This document shows positions 16,203-24,436 of a stretch of DNA of 33,399 nt, one piece after another. The stretch is from Hyella sp964606015 (GTDB taxonomy: Bacteria > Cyanobacteriota > Cyanobacteriia > Cyanobacteriales > Xenococcaceae), in contig CAZSEZ010000013.1 of assembly GCA_964606015.1 (NCBI GenBank), forward strand, positions 1-33,399, given 5' to 3'. The position numbers and the translations under genes were made by a program. The notes below the pieces were generated by a model. It was not told the origin of the DNA and ran no database searches. It worked only from the letters and a program-made list of their open reading frames with translations. Positions within the stretch are counted from its first letter, which is position 1, and each line of letters starts with the position of its first letter.

Positions 16203-18581
16203 ATGAGCCAGTTAGTTGTTTTAGATTTGGATGGAGATTTTGGGCAAGGTTTTCGTGTGTGTGCCCAAATCTTTCCTAATCATCAAGAAAATTGCGTTGC
16301 TAAAAAGCGGTGTGAGTTACCTGCTAACCCAGAGTTAAAGAGAATTCTTGAACTTTGGCAACTAGAGTACCGTAATTATGGTTCTGGTAGCAGGATTAAG
16401 GTTCAAAAAGTTCATGTTAGTAAAAACCCCCAAAAAATTCTTAAGCTTCAAGGACAGCAACTACGTCTTAGTTTTCAGCGGTGGCTAACTACAGAATCGT
16501 TTCGCCAATTGGATATTTGGCTACGTCAAAAACTACCAGAATTTGAGTCGGGACGAATCTTAATTTGCTCCAATATTCAGTTAGTACATCAACTACCTTG
16601 GGAGCAATGGGATTTAGTTAAGCAGTATCCTTGGTTAGGAATTACTTTTGGTCAGTTGGAGTTTAATCGTGTACCCCCTAAAGTTGATCCTCGAAGAAAA
16701 AAACAAGTTCGTATCTTGGCAATTTTTGGTAGCAGTGACAAGCTAAATTTGGAAAAGGATAGAAATCTACTTCAAGATATCAAGCAAGCCAAAATAAAAG
16801 TTTTGGAGCAACCGACACGAGAAACTTTAGATCGTTACTTGTGGGAGCAAAATTGGGATGTAATTTCTTTTTCTGGGCATAGCCAAACTGTTGATTCTCA
16901 GGGAATCATCCATCTCAATCAACATGAAATTCTTAGTATCAATGAATTGGAATATGCCTTTCGTCAGGCAGTGGCTAATGGTTTGAGATTAGCTATTTTT
17001 AATTCTTGTGATGGTTTGGGTCTAGCTTATGGTCTAGGAAATTTAGGTTTGCCCAATGTCATTGTGATGCGCGAACCAATTATGGATTCGGTGGCTCAGT
17101 TGTTTCTCAAACATTTGATTACTGAATATAGTAGTGGCCATTCGCTTCATTTAGCTACCAGAAGAGCTAGAGAAAAATTGCAAGTTATCGAAACTGAGCA
17201 TCCTTTTAGTACTTGGTTACCACTTTTGTATCAAAATCAGGCTGCTAAACCTTTGTTGTGGTCGGAGTTGCTTTCACCTCAATCAACTAATCTGAAAGAT
17301 CGCAGTTCTTGGTTGTTGGCTCATGCCTTGGGCGCGATCTCTGCTGCTGCTATCGTCTGGCTGGTTCAAAGTTTAGGCTGGCTACAGGCAGGAGAACTAG
17401 CTAATTATGACCGTGCCTTGAGTATGCGTCCTGCGGAAGCTAGAGATGAACGGATTACAATTGTGACTGTTAGCGAGAAAGATATTCAGTATCAGCAGCA
17501 ACAAGGAATGACAATGCGTGGTTCTTTGGCCGATGAAGCTTTGAATGCTTTGTTGCTCAAAATACAACCTTATCAACCAGTGGCAATAGCCTCTGATATT
17601 CTGCATGATTTCTCTTATGGCTCAGCTTTAGAAGAACAGATTGTTCGACAAAATAATTTCATTGCAGTCTGTCGAGTAGGAAATAGCAAGACTCAACCAG
17701 TATTAGAATCAGTCTCTTCTCCTCCAGGTATAGCTATCCAAAATACAGGATTTAGTAATTTACCAGTTGATCGCGATCGCGTCATCAGAAGGCATATTGT
17801 GGGTATGGCTGCAGATGAGCAGTGCCAAAATAGTCTTTCTCTGGCAGCCAATATGGCGTTTCGCTATCTAGACTATGTTGCTCCCCAAAAGCTAGGTCAA
17901 GATTTTTACCCAAGCGGAATTAAAGATGGTCTTTGGCAGGTAGGAGAGTTTACTTTTCCTCGTTTGAATTCTCGTAGTGGGGCATATCGGTTGCCGAATT
18001 CTGAAAACCAGGCCTATCAACTGTTAATTAACTATCGCGATCGCTCACCACAAACTGTTGCTTTGCAAGAAATCCTTGAAGAAACATCTTCCTCCAAACT
18101 AGAAGAATTATTTGCCTCAAAAATGGTCTTTATTGGGGTTCAAGATCAAAATAACGACAGTAAGTATATACCTCATCGTAATGGGCAAAAAAGGTCAAAA
18201 GCTCCAGGAGTGTTAGTTCATGCTCAGGCTGCAAGTCAGATTGTCAGTGCCGTTTTAGATGGACGATTGCTGATTCGTTGGTTGCCCTGTCAGTTAGAGT
18301 CTGTCTGGGTTTTTGGTTGGTCTGCTATAGGTAGCATAGTAGTGATAGGCTACTCTTTTTTGAAACGTGACTCAAAATATCGAGTTAGTGTGATCACGGT
18401 ATCTATGGTGATTGTTCTAGGTTTACTTTATTTTGCTTACTACAGTTTTCTGGTCTTTGGCTACTGGTTGCCTATAGTTGCTCCCAGTTTAGGGCTATTA
18501 CTAGCTGGTCTGATCTCGGCGACGATAAGTTACAAACAGAGCAGCTGGGCTAACAACCAATACCAGAAAGAGCTAAGATAG
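16203..18581 (+). CDS. CHAT-CHASE2 membrane protein (sensor fused to caspase-like domain)
   Basis: A 792-residue protein in three parts. Residues 1-350 are a cytoplasmic CHAT domain, with His226 in FSGHSQ and Cys269 in IFNSCDGL, the expected His-Cys dyad of this caspase-like peptidase clan; both are intact. One helix follows (about 371-391, HALGAISAAAIVWLVQ). Residues about 395-690 are a CHASE2-type sensor domain, beginning with the family-like LANYDRALSMRPAEARDERI and expected outside the membrane. Three helices (about 698-775) and a short tail end it. In most CHASE2 proteins a kinase or cyclase output follows the last helices; here none does, and the output is N-terminal. It is third in the run with the sigma-like and DUF1822 genes. 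Protease activity, ligand and target are unknown. Confidence 0.85.
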   Translation: MSQLVVLDLDGDFGQGFRVCAQIFPNHQENCVAKKRCELPANPELKRILELWQLEYRNYGSGSRIKVQKVHVSKNPQKILKLQGQQLRLSFQRWLTTESFRQLDIWLRQKLPEFESGRILICSNIQLVHQLPWEQWDLVKQYPWLGITFGQLEFNRVPPKVDPRRKKQVRILAIFGSSDKLNLEKDRNLLQDIKQAKIKVLEQPTRETLDRYLWEQNWDVISFSGHSQTVDSQGIIHLNQHEILSINELEYAFRQAVANGLRLAIFNSCDGLGLAYGLGNLGLPNVIVMREPIMDSVAQLFLKHLITEYSSGHSLHLATRRAREKLQVIETEHPFSTWLPLLYQNQAAKPLLWSELLSPQSTNLKDRSSWLLAHALGAISAAAIVWLVQSLGWLQAGELANYDRALSMRPAEARDERITIVTVSEKDIQYQQQQGMTMRGSLADEALNALLLKIQPYQPVAIASDILHDFSYGSALEEQIVRQNNFIAVCRVGNSKTQPVLESVSSPPGIAIQNTGFSNLPVDRDRVIRRHIVGMAADEQCQNSLSLAANMAFRYLDYVAPQKLGQDFYPSGIKDGLWQVGEFTFPRLNSRSGAYRLPNSENQAYQLLINYRDRSPQTVALQEILEETSSSKLEELFASKMVFIGVQDQNNDSKYIPHRNGQKRSKAPGVLVHAQAASQIVSAVLDGRLLIRWLPCQLESVWVFGWSAIGSIVVIGYSFLKRDSKYRVSVITVSMVIVLGLLYFAYYSFLVFGYWLPIVAPSLGLLLAGLISATISYKQSSWANNQYQKELR

Positions 18582-18618
18582 TAAGCTGGTTGGTGCTAAA
18601 AATGTAACTATATAAAAA

Positions 18619-19470
18619 GTGAAGTTAAAACAGATTTTTCAGACGGAAAACCCTGTAATTGGGGTGGTACATCTGTTACCATTACCTACTTCTCCAAGGT
18701 GGGGAGGGGATCTTAAAGCCGTTATTTCTCGGGCAGAACAGGAGGCCACTGCCTTAGCAGCAGGTGGGGTCAATGGAATCATTATTGAAAATTTTTTTGA
18801 TGCTCCTTTTGCTAAGGACCGAGTCGATCCTGCTGTAGTAAGTGCCATGACTCTAATTGTGGATCGTCTGCGAAATATGGTAACTATCCCGATCGGGATT
18901 AATGTATTACGTAATGATGCTCGGAGCGCGATCGCGATCGCTTCATGTGTTGGCGTTGAGTTTATTCGCGTCAACGTTTTAACAGGCGTGATGGCAACAG
19001 ACCAGGGTTTAATCGAAGGTCAGGCTTATGAGTTATTACGTTATCGACGTGAGTTAGGTGCGGATGTCGCTATCTTGGCTGATGTCTTGGTGAAACACGC
19101 TCGTCCTTTGGGGACTCCTAACTTGACTACTGCGGTGCAGGATACGATCCAAAGAGGTTTAGCTGATGCTGTAATTCTCTCTGGTTGGGCCACAGGAAGT
19201 CCTCCGTCTAAGGAAGATCTGGAGCTGGCTGTAGCTGCTGCGGGTGAGACTCCTGTATTTATCGGTAGTGGAGCTAGTTGGGAAAATATTAGTGACTTGA
19301 TGTCTGCTGCTGATGGTGTGATTGTTGCTAGTTCTCTGAAGCGTAATGGCAAGATCGAGGAAACAATTGATCCGATTCGAGTGTCTCAGTTTGTGGAAGC
19401 TGCCCAGAAAAGTGTTGCAGATTCCCAAAAACAACTTGAGAAAACTTCGGTCAACTCCTCTGTTTCTTGA
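18619..19470 (+). CDS. btpA: BtpA family photosystem I biogenesis protein
   Basis: A 283-residue BtpA/TIM-barrel family protein. In Synechocystis, BtpA is a thylakoid-associated protein needed to stabilise the photosystem I reaction centre. The sequence begins PVIGVVHLLPLPTSPRWGG, a BtpA hallmark, and continues with GGVNGIIIENFFDAPF, IGINVLRNDA, VEFIRVNVLTG and SGWATGSPPS. The C-terminal GSGASWENIS and DGVIVASSLKRNGK complete the barrel pattern. The start is GTG, only 37 bp after the CHAT-CHASE2 stop, so it may be co-transcribed with that run, though the functional link could be chance. Codon 19 and later match full-length homologs as I recall them, so the GTG is likely correct. Overlapping HIP1 sites (18928-18941) lie within the gene. 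Confidence 0.93.
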   Translation: MKLKQIFQTENPVIGVVHLLPLPTSPRWGGDLKAVISRAEQEATALAAGGVNGIIIENFFDAPFAKDRVDPAVVSAMTLIVDRLRNMVTIPIGINVLRNDARSAIAIASCVGVEFIRVNVLTGVMATDQGLIEGQAYELLRYRRELGADVAILADVLVKHARPLGTPNLTTAVQDTIQRGLADAVILSGWATGSPPSKEDLELAVAAAGETPVFIGSGASWENISDLMSAADGVIVASSLKRNGKIEETIDPIRVSQFVEAAQKSVADSQKQLEKTSVNSSVS

Positions 19471-19546
19471 ATCGAATAAAAATTAAATTAAGTTCGTCAA
19501 AGCCCAATAGTGGCAGCTAGAATCAAAAACAAATTAGATTGTAGTC

Positions 19547-19567
19547 AAATCTGTCTACCAGATTTTT
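19547..19567 (+). terminator. Possible terminator after btpA
   Basis: AAATCTG and CAGATTT pair perfectly (7 bp, 5-base loop), with two extra Ts. It is 77 bp past btpA but only 20 bp before the next start codon, so it could instead be in the leader of the VKOR gene. Confidence 0.4.
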
Positions 19568-19587
19568 AGTAACTGATAACCAAAATT

Positions 19588-20571
19588 ATGCGTCGTAAAC
19601 GTTCTCTACCCTGGATTTATCGCTGGTCGCGCCCCATCATCGGTGCGATCGCTATTGCAGGGTCTATTTTAACGGCATATCTAACTATCACTAAGTTGCT
19701 CGGTGGAGAAGTAACCTGCTCTGTAGAGGGGGCAGGAGGTAGCTGTGGTGATGTGCTAAACAGTGTTTATGCTGAAGTTTTTGGCTTGCCCCTAAGTTTA
19801 TTCGGCTGTTTGGGCTACTTGGCGATGGCAACTTTTGCTCTGAGTCCTCTACTGGTAGATGCTGAAAAAAACCGTAGCTTTCGTAAGCAGTTAGAAAATG
19901 TTACTTGGTTGCTGCTATTGGCCGGAAGTACGGCGATGGCAGTATTTAGCGGTTATTTGATGTATGTTTTAGCATTCAAAATCCAAGCTGTATGTTACTA
20001 CTGTATCGGCTCTGCTCTGTTTGCTTTGAGTATGCTTATTCTTACTATTGTGGGTAAAGATTGGGAAGATATTGGGCAAATTTTCTTCACAGGTGCAATT
20101 GTTGCAATTTTGACCTTAGTAGGCACATTTGGGGTTTATGCTGGAGTCAACAATCCAGTTGTGGAAGGCGTTCCCGATGCTGATGGCAAGATAGAAATTT
20201 CTCAAGCTCAAGGATCACCTGAGCCGCCTGAAGGTTGGGCTGTTACTACCAAATCAGGAGAATCAGAGGTTACCCTGGCAGAGCACTTAACTGCGGTTGG
20301 GGCGAAGAAATACGGTGCATTTTGGTGTCCTCACTGCTACGAGCAGAAGCAACTTTTCGGGAAAGAAGCATTTGACAAGGTTACTTATGTTGAGTGCGCT
20401 GATGAACGTAATCCCAGATTACAAACTCCCGCTTGTCAGGCAGCAGGTATTCGCAGTTATCCTACTTGGGAGATTAATGGAGAGCTAATGCCTGGAGTTC
20501 AGGAACTCGATAAGCTAGCAGAATTGACAGAATATCAAGGTGAACAAGAGTTTCGTTACAAACTTCCTTAA
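19588..20571 (+). CDS. VKOR-thioredoxin fusion oxidoreductase
   Basis: A 327-residue membrane enzyme that forms disulfide bonds in exported or lumenal proteins, passing electrons to quinone. The first 190 residues are a vitamin K epoxide reductase domain with about five helices. Its active-site cysteines are visible: the loop pair Cys44 and Cys53, and the CxxC Cys136/Cys139 in VCYYCIG; the Ser-Leu-Phe segment GLPLSLFG is also typical. From about residue 215 a soluble thioredoxin-like domain carries FWCPHC (Cys247, Cys250), with further cysteines at 270 and 283 and the cis-proline loop RSYPTWEING. This one-chain arrangement is the standard form in cyanobacteria and in plant LTO1. The gene is flanked by hairpins, so it is probably monocistronic. 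The identity is firm. Confidence 0.95.
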   Translation: MRRKRSLPWIYRWSRPIIGAIAIAGSILTAYLTITKLLGGEVTCSVEGAGGSCGDVLNSVYAEVFGLPLSLFGCLGYLAMATFALSPLLVDAEKNRSFRKQLENVTWLLLLAGSTAMAVFSGYLMYVLAFKIQAVCYYCIGSALFALSMLILTIVGKDWEDIGQIFFTGAIVAILTLVGTFGVYAGVNNPVVEGVPDADGKIEISQAQGSPEPPEGWAVTTKSGESEVTLAEHLTAVGAKKYGAFWCPHCYEQKQLFGKEAFDKVTYVECADERNPRLQTPACQAAGIRSYPTWEINGELMPGVQELDKLAELTEYQGEQEFRYKLP

Positions 20572-20615
20572 TGTGGTTCTAATTTGGTGACATGAGTTAA
20601 TCAACTGTTGAGTTG

Positions 20616-20643
20616 CATTACAAGCTAAAGCTTGTAATGTTTT
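20616..20643 (+). terminator. Terminator after the VKOR gene
   Basis: A perfect 10-bp stem CATTACAAGC/GCTTGTAATG with loop TAAA, then TTTT. A 5-bp hairpin CAACT/AGTTG directly precedes it (20602-20615). It lies between convergent genes and serves the plus strand best. Confidence 0.65.
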
Positions 20644-20648
20644 ATGAC

Positions 20649-22433
20649 TTACTCTTGTTTGTACCGCCAATCTACGATTCCTTTAGCGATCGCTTTGGCT
20701 AATTTGATTTGTTCTTTGCGATCGCTTATCCACTCAAACTCCCAAGGATTGATCATAAAACCAAGTTCTAAAAGTACGCTTGGTGCAATCTGTGGGCGAG
20801 TCAGAGCCAAGTTATTCCAAAAAACTCCTGCTGGAGAACGATTGAGATCCTGTATCAAATGGTCGTGTAAGGAAACAGCCAGGCTGTGCGCTTGGGGGTG
20901 ATACCAAAACATACTGACCCCTTGAGTTTGCTCTGCATCACCGTTATCTGGTAGGGCATTGTAATGGATCGAAAGAACTAAGTTTGGCTTGAGTTCGTTA
21001 ATTATCGAGACACGCTCTTTAAGGCTTAAGGTCGTATCTGAGTCTCTAGTTAGGTATACTATTGCTCCCAGGCTGGCTAGCTCTTTTTCTAGTAGTTGGG
21101 AAACGAGCAAGTTAATAGTTTTCTCTGGATAGCCCGTAGGGGCCCTAGCTCCTAGCTCTTCTCCTCCATGTCCTGGATCAAGAACAATGCTCATTCCTTG
21201 GAGTGGTAATCTTGAATTTTGGCTGAGTTGCGGAGGATGGCGCAAGCTAAAAATCAGGTTAGTTTCTTCATAGCGTAGATCGTAACCCCATTGTTGGTTA
21301 GTTTTGAGCTGAAATTTATAATCAATAGTATTGTGAACCCCCTGGTGCCAGTCGAGTCTTTCAATTAGAGGATTATTGTCCAGACGAATTGTATCTGTTT
21401 GAGCGATCGTATTATGCAGTCTTAATGTAATGCTATGGGAATGTTGCTGAATACTAACTGGTACGGCAGTTTGTAGAGGAAATATAATTTCAGTTTCTTG
21501 CTCTAGTTGCTGAGAGGTAATGCTGCGAATAATGGAATTTGTTTGTGTGTTAGAAGCTAAAGCTTTAGTCTCTGAGGTCTTTAGCCAACCTCCATAGTCT
21601 AGACGTAACCATTCTCCTTCTTGTCCAGTGACCTTAGCTCTGGTTCCTTGAGGTAAGGGAGTAAGCCGAGAATAATTGGTAGAAGCTCCCGTCCGAGCGA
21701 CACCACTATCCGTAATAACTTCAATAACTGGTAAATCTCCAGGATTGGCGATCTTAATCGTACTTCGGCCAACTTCTGTAACTTTTTTTCCTTGTAGGCT
21801 AGCTGTAAATTCTGGTTGACCATAATTTCCTGGTTGAGAAAATTGATGACATCCTTGATATTTGCCGAGTGATGTTGCTGTAATTGGCTGATTTTGTCCT
21901 ACTAAAACCGCTACGTTAGCAGGTAAGTTAATAGATTTATTTTCTGGTAACAAGGGAATTTGTTGATCTGACAAATTGACCATGACTTGCGCCTCAGGCA
22001 AAGCTACTGCACCAAAACAAATGGTTTCTCCTACTAACCTTGTAATATTCTCTTGGGGAACTAAAGAGTCAGGCGCAAATCCCAGCTGACTCGGAACTTT
22101 TGGCTCATTACTAATTCTTGTTATTGTAATTTCTAGCTCTTGGCTGTTTTGCCGCAAAACAAACTTATTGGCTCCTAACTCTAGAGAAACGCTAGGGGCA
22201 AAATGTCCTTGAGGACTTTTGTTGATTTGTTTGCCATTGAGCGTAACTGTCTCGCCAGCCTCTGATGTGCCAATAAGGAAGATGCTATCAGAAGTTGTTT
22301 GATGATCGACTGGTGGATAAATTACTGATAGAGATTGTTGCGATCGCACAACTGAAGCGTGGCTTACTAGGGTACCAAGAACTAGAGAACTCAACCCGAT
22401 CAGTCTTGCTAATCTCATATTTCTCAAAACCAA
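20649..22433 (-). CDS. N-acetylmuramoyl-L-alanine amidase (Amidase_3)
   Basis: A 594-residue exported zinc amidase that cuts the bond between N-acetylmuramic acid and the peptide stem in peptidoglycan. An N-terminal signal helix spans about residues 12-31. A beta-rich region with an Ig/PEGA-like start (SIFLIGTSEAGETVTLNG) leads to a probable SH3b-like segment near 260-290 (PLPQGTRAKVTGQEGEWLRL). An AMIN-like domain follows. The catalytic domain is C-terminal: IVLDPGHGG with zinc ligand His422, Glu437 in YPEKTINLL, His490 in LSIHYNA, and a final catalytic Glu in VLLELGF. The set is complete, so it should be active. It probably acts in cell division or daughter-cell separation; AmiC-type roles are known for this family in cyanobacteria. 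It is a single gene. Confidence 0.92.
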   Translation of the reverse strand: MVLRNMRLARLIGLSSLVLGTLVSHASVVRSQQSLSVIYPPVDHQTTSDSIFLIGTSEAGETVTLNGKQINKSPQGHFAPSVSLELGANKFVLRQNSQELEITITRISNEPKVPSQLGFAPDSLVPQENITRLVGETICFGAVALPEAQVMVNLSDQQIPLLPENKSINLPANVAVLVGQNQPITATSLGKYQGCHQFSQPGNYGQPEFTASLQGKKVTEVGRSTIKIANPGDLPVIEVITDSGVARTGASTNYSRLTPLPQGTRAKVTGQEGEWLRLDYGGWLKTSETKALASNTQTNSIIRSITSQQLEQETEIIFPLQTAVPVSIQQHSHSITLRLHNTIAQTDTIRLDNNPLIERLDWHQGVHNTIDYKFQLKTNQQWGYDLRYEETNLIFSLRHPPQLSQNSRLPLQGMSIVLDPGHGGEELGARAPTGYPEKTINLLVSQLLEKELASLGAIVYLTRDSDTTLSLKERVSIINELKPNLVLSIHYNALPDNGDAEQTQGVSMFWYHPQAHSLAVSLHDHLIQDLNRSPAGVFWNNLALTRPQIAPSVLLELGFMINPWEFEWISDRKEQIKLAKAIAKGIVDWRYKQE

Positions 22434-22616
22434 GCGATTAGACAGCGTTTGCCATTATAGATGGCTGGTGCATTTCCTGAGATATTTGTTGTTGATTTGT
22501 AAGTTAACTACGTCTCGTATCTATTGATCCTTGTACAAAAACCGCCCAAATTAAGCTGATTTTGCTGTGTACATAGATATTCAAAAGGAATATAGCGTAC
22601 AATTAAGTAAAAATAC

Positions 22617-22630
22617 GTAAAAAGGTTTAC
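22617..22630. promoter_or_regulatory. NtcA-like box GTA-N8-TAC
   Basis: The sequence GTAAAAAGGTTTAC fits the NtcA consensus, with arms GTAAA/TTTAC fully palindromic. The nearest TAN3T (TAGAAT, 22661) is 30 bp away, more than the usual 22-23, so activation from this site is uncertain. Confidence 0.3.
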
Positions 22631-22705
22631 CAGGTTACAAAAAATTTACCCATTGTTGATTAGAATTTTATACATATAAGAAAAAACACGCATAAAAAAC
22701 TCACT

Positions 22706-22721
22706 CACACACACACACACA
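22706..22721. repeat. (CA)8 dinucleotide repeat
   Basis: Eight CA units run in a row, preceded by imperfect TCAC units. This is unusual in an otherwise AT-rich bacterial spacer. It lies about 60 bp before a start codon and could vary in length. Confidence 0.8.
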
Positions 22722-22782
22722 TTGAGATGAATAGTTAAGCCATTAGCTTCTCAATCTCGAAATAACGATAGATAAGATAAGG

Positions 22783-23007
22783 ATGGAAATGATTATGATG
22801 AGTCCGATACCATCAATTAGCGAGATAGTCCGTCAGGCTTTAACTACTGGATGCTTAACCCTCAAAGCAGAGGATGAGTTACGTGTTAGATTGAGAAATA
22901 AATATGGTTTGGAAGATCTAGAGGCTTTTATAGAACTCCAGGAAGCAGTGATTATTGGACAGGTAACTCAAGAATCTAGAGAGCTAATGCTTGCTGGCAG
23001 TTATTGA
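22783..23007 (+). CDS. Small conserved-type cyanobacterial protein
   Basis: A 74-residue acidic, helical protein of unknown function, with no membrane segment. The middle (KYGLEDLEAFIELQEAVI) and the end (VTQESRELM) resemble small proteins seen in many cyanobacteria, as I recall, with a conserved YxLEDLxAF pattern. Four ATGs occur within the first six codons (22783, 22789, 22795, 22798). AAGG at 22779-22782 touches the first, so 22789 or 22795 is the more likely start. A (CA)8 repeat and an NtcA-like box lie upstream. It converges on the LapA-like gene with only 30 bp between. Confidence 0.65.
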   Translation: MEMIMMSPIPSISEIVRQALTTGCLTLKAEDELRVRLRNKYGLEDLEAFIELQEAVIIGQVTQESRELMLAGSY

Positions 23008-23037
23008 ATAACTAGACGTTGATTTTATTATTTGATT

Positions 23038-23739
23038 CTAGATCCATTGTTCATCGTCTTCACTTTGTAGTTCATCAATACTATTGTTGGTTTTTGGATT
23101 ACCAACAGTGCGATAGGTAGCATCGTAGATATCTTCACCTTGATTACTGCGATCGCTATCTTTTGTTTTATTTACTTGTGTCTGAGGCCTATTACTTTTA
23201 GTGCTTTCCGTAGCACCTTTGACATCAGGATTTTGCTGTTTTTGATCGGTAAAGGGAGAATCGGCTTTGGATTGAACCCGGCGCTTGGGTATAGAATCAT
23301 TAGCTCTACTCTTGGGCTGGTTCGGAGTAGTGATTGTTTCCCAATCTAAGCTATTGCTTTTTTCCCAGTCAGACATTGTACTTTCAGGCTTACGTTTCGG
23401 TTCAGGGGTTGGCAAAGTGTTGGCCTGTGAAACTCTGGAAGGTTCTTCTCTCCTCTGAAACTGTTTGTTGTTATTTTGATTAGGTCGAGTCACGACAGCT
23501 TTTTGATTGGTTCCTGCTCTTGCCAAAACCTGAGATAGCAAGTTAGATACTGCTCCTGCCAAAACAAATAAGAGTATCCAAGTTCCTATTGTTAACTTGG
23601 GTGTACGGTACAAGCAAGATTCATTTGCTGTAGTGTCTGGGCAAAAGAAATTTAGGGCTAGCGTATCCTGATTTTGTAGCCAAAGTATAGTAGTTAGAGC
23701 CAGAATAATTAGAACCAAGATAAATTTAAGACGGTTCAT
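23038..23739 (-). CDS. LapA-domain-like membrane protein with long disordered tail
   Basis: A 233-residue membrane protein. Helix 1 (about residues 5-21) and helix 2 (about 52-71, TWILLFVLAGAVSNLLSQVL) bracket a short loop with two cysteines (FFCPD, SCLYR) that could form a disulfide. The arrangement resembles LapA/DUF1049 small membrane proteins. From residue 75 on, the chain is hydrophilic, rich in Gln, Asn, Lys, Ser and Pro, and probably disordered. It ends with the less random blocks EDIYDATYRTVGNP and DDEQWI, which may be short binding motifs. Function is unknown; a role in membrane organisation or protein recruitment is a guess. The gene is monocistronic as far as I can see. Confidence 0.65.
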   Translation of the reverse strand: MNRLKFILVLIILALTTILWLQNQDTLALNFFCPDTTANESCLYRTPKLTIGTWILLFVLAGAVSNLLSQVLARAGTNQKAVVTRPNQNNNKQFQRREEPSRVSQANTLPTPEPKRKPESTMSDWEKSNSLDWETITTPNQPKSRANDSIPKRRVQSKADSPFTDQKQQNPDVKGATESTKSNRPQTQVNKTKDSDRSNQGEDIYDATYRTVGNPKTNNSIDELQSEDDEQWI

Positions 23740-23814
23740 ATTGCGATCTCTCCTTTGTCCCTATAACTATTTGCTATTCTAATTACTAATAAAAAAACCA
23801 GGGATTGTTATTGT

Positions 23815-24432
23815 TTAATTTTTAATTGGTCCTTGCCAGCGAGATAGAGGAATGCAATCGATATCCAACTGATCGAAGACGCGAGCAACAACAAAATCAA
23901 CTAAGTCTTCAACGGTTTGCGGTAAGTGATACCAGGCAGGAATTGCGGGAACGATTTTGACTCCAGCTTCAGCTAAAGCGGTTAAATTACGCAGGTGAAT
24001 TAAGCTAAAGGGTGTTTCTCTAGGAACAACGATCAGAGGACGGGACTCCTTAATTTGGACATCTGCTGCCCTCTCTAATAAATCGGAACTTAATCCAGCA
24101 GAAATCTTAGCTACAGTACTCATACTACAAGGAATGACGATCATACCTGTAGTTTTGAAGGAACCACTAGCTATGTTGGCCCCGACATCACCCCAACGGT
24201 GACAATTTAAGTTACCTTGGTTCGGGACTCCTGCTTGTTCTCGCCAAAACTCTGTTTGTAACTCTGGTTCTGCGGGCATTTTTATATCCTGTTCTGCCTG
24301 CCACACCATCTGGGAAGCCCTAGAAGCGACTAACTCGATCGTATAATCGGCTTCTAGTAGATACTTAATTGCTCGTACCGCGTAGATTAAACCAGATGCT
24401 CCACTAACACCCAAAATTAAGGGCTGTTTCAT
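23815..24432 (-). CDS. ubiX: Flavin prenyltransferase UbiX
   Basis: A 205-residue flavoprotein of the UbiX/Pad1 family. It joins a dimethylallyl group to FMN to make prenylated FMN, the cofactor of UbiD-type decarboxylases, which in cyanobacteria would serve plastoquinone synthesis. The N-terminus LILGVSGASGLIYAVRAIKY is the FMN-binding start. IPCSMSTVAKISAG and the LIVVPRETPFSLIHLRNL segment, with its catalytic Arg-Glu pair, are diagnostic. The length is normal. Four bases separate its ATG from the stop of the upstream HEAT-repeat gene, so the two are almost certainly co-transcribed and translationally coupled. No ubiD is in the window. Confidence 0.95.
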   Translation of the reverse strand: MKQPLILGVSGASGLIYAVRAIKYLLEADYTIELVASRASQMVWQAEQDIKMPAEPELQTEFWREQAGVPNQGNLNCHRWGDVGANIASGSFKTTGMIVIPCSMSTVAKISAGLSSDLLERAADVQIKESRPLIVVPRETPFSLIHLRNLTALAEAGVKIVPAIPAWYHLPQTVEDLVDFVVARVFDQLDIDCIPLSRWQGPIKN

Positions 24433-24436
24433 GCTA

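Larger units (their letters stand above)
22434..22782. other. Divergent intergenic region, no gene seen
   Basis: 349 bp between the amidase and the 74-residue gene. It holds an NtcA-like palindrome and a short CA repeat (listed separately), and several AT-rich -10-like sequences such as TAGAAT at 22661-22666. Confidence 0.45.

Noticed and set aside
14190..18581. A phage or transferred defence island
   Set aside because: There is no integrase, transposase, attachment repeat or visible composition shift, and HIP1 sites continue through the region; the triad looks like resident DNA.
18928..18941. Overlapping GCGATCGC sites in btpA as a special element
   Set aside because: HIP1 octamers are spread all over the window, and this overlap reads as ordinary codons of a conserved gene.
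22706..22721. Short tandem repeat considered as part of a CRISPR-like array
   Set aside because: It is a simple CA dinucleotide run with no spacers. No repeat-spacer pattern is present anywhere in the window.
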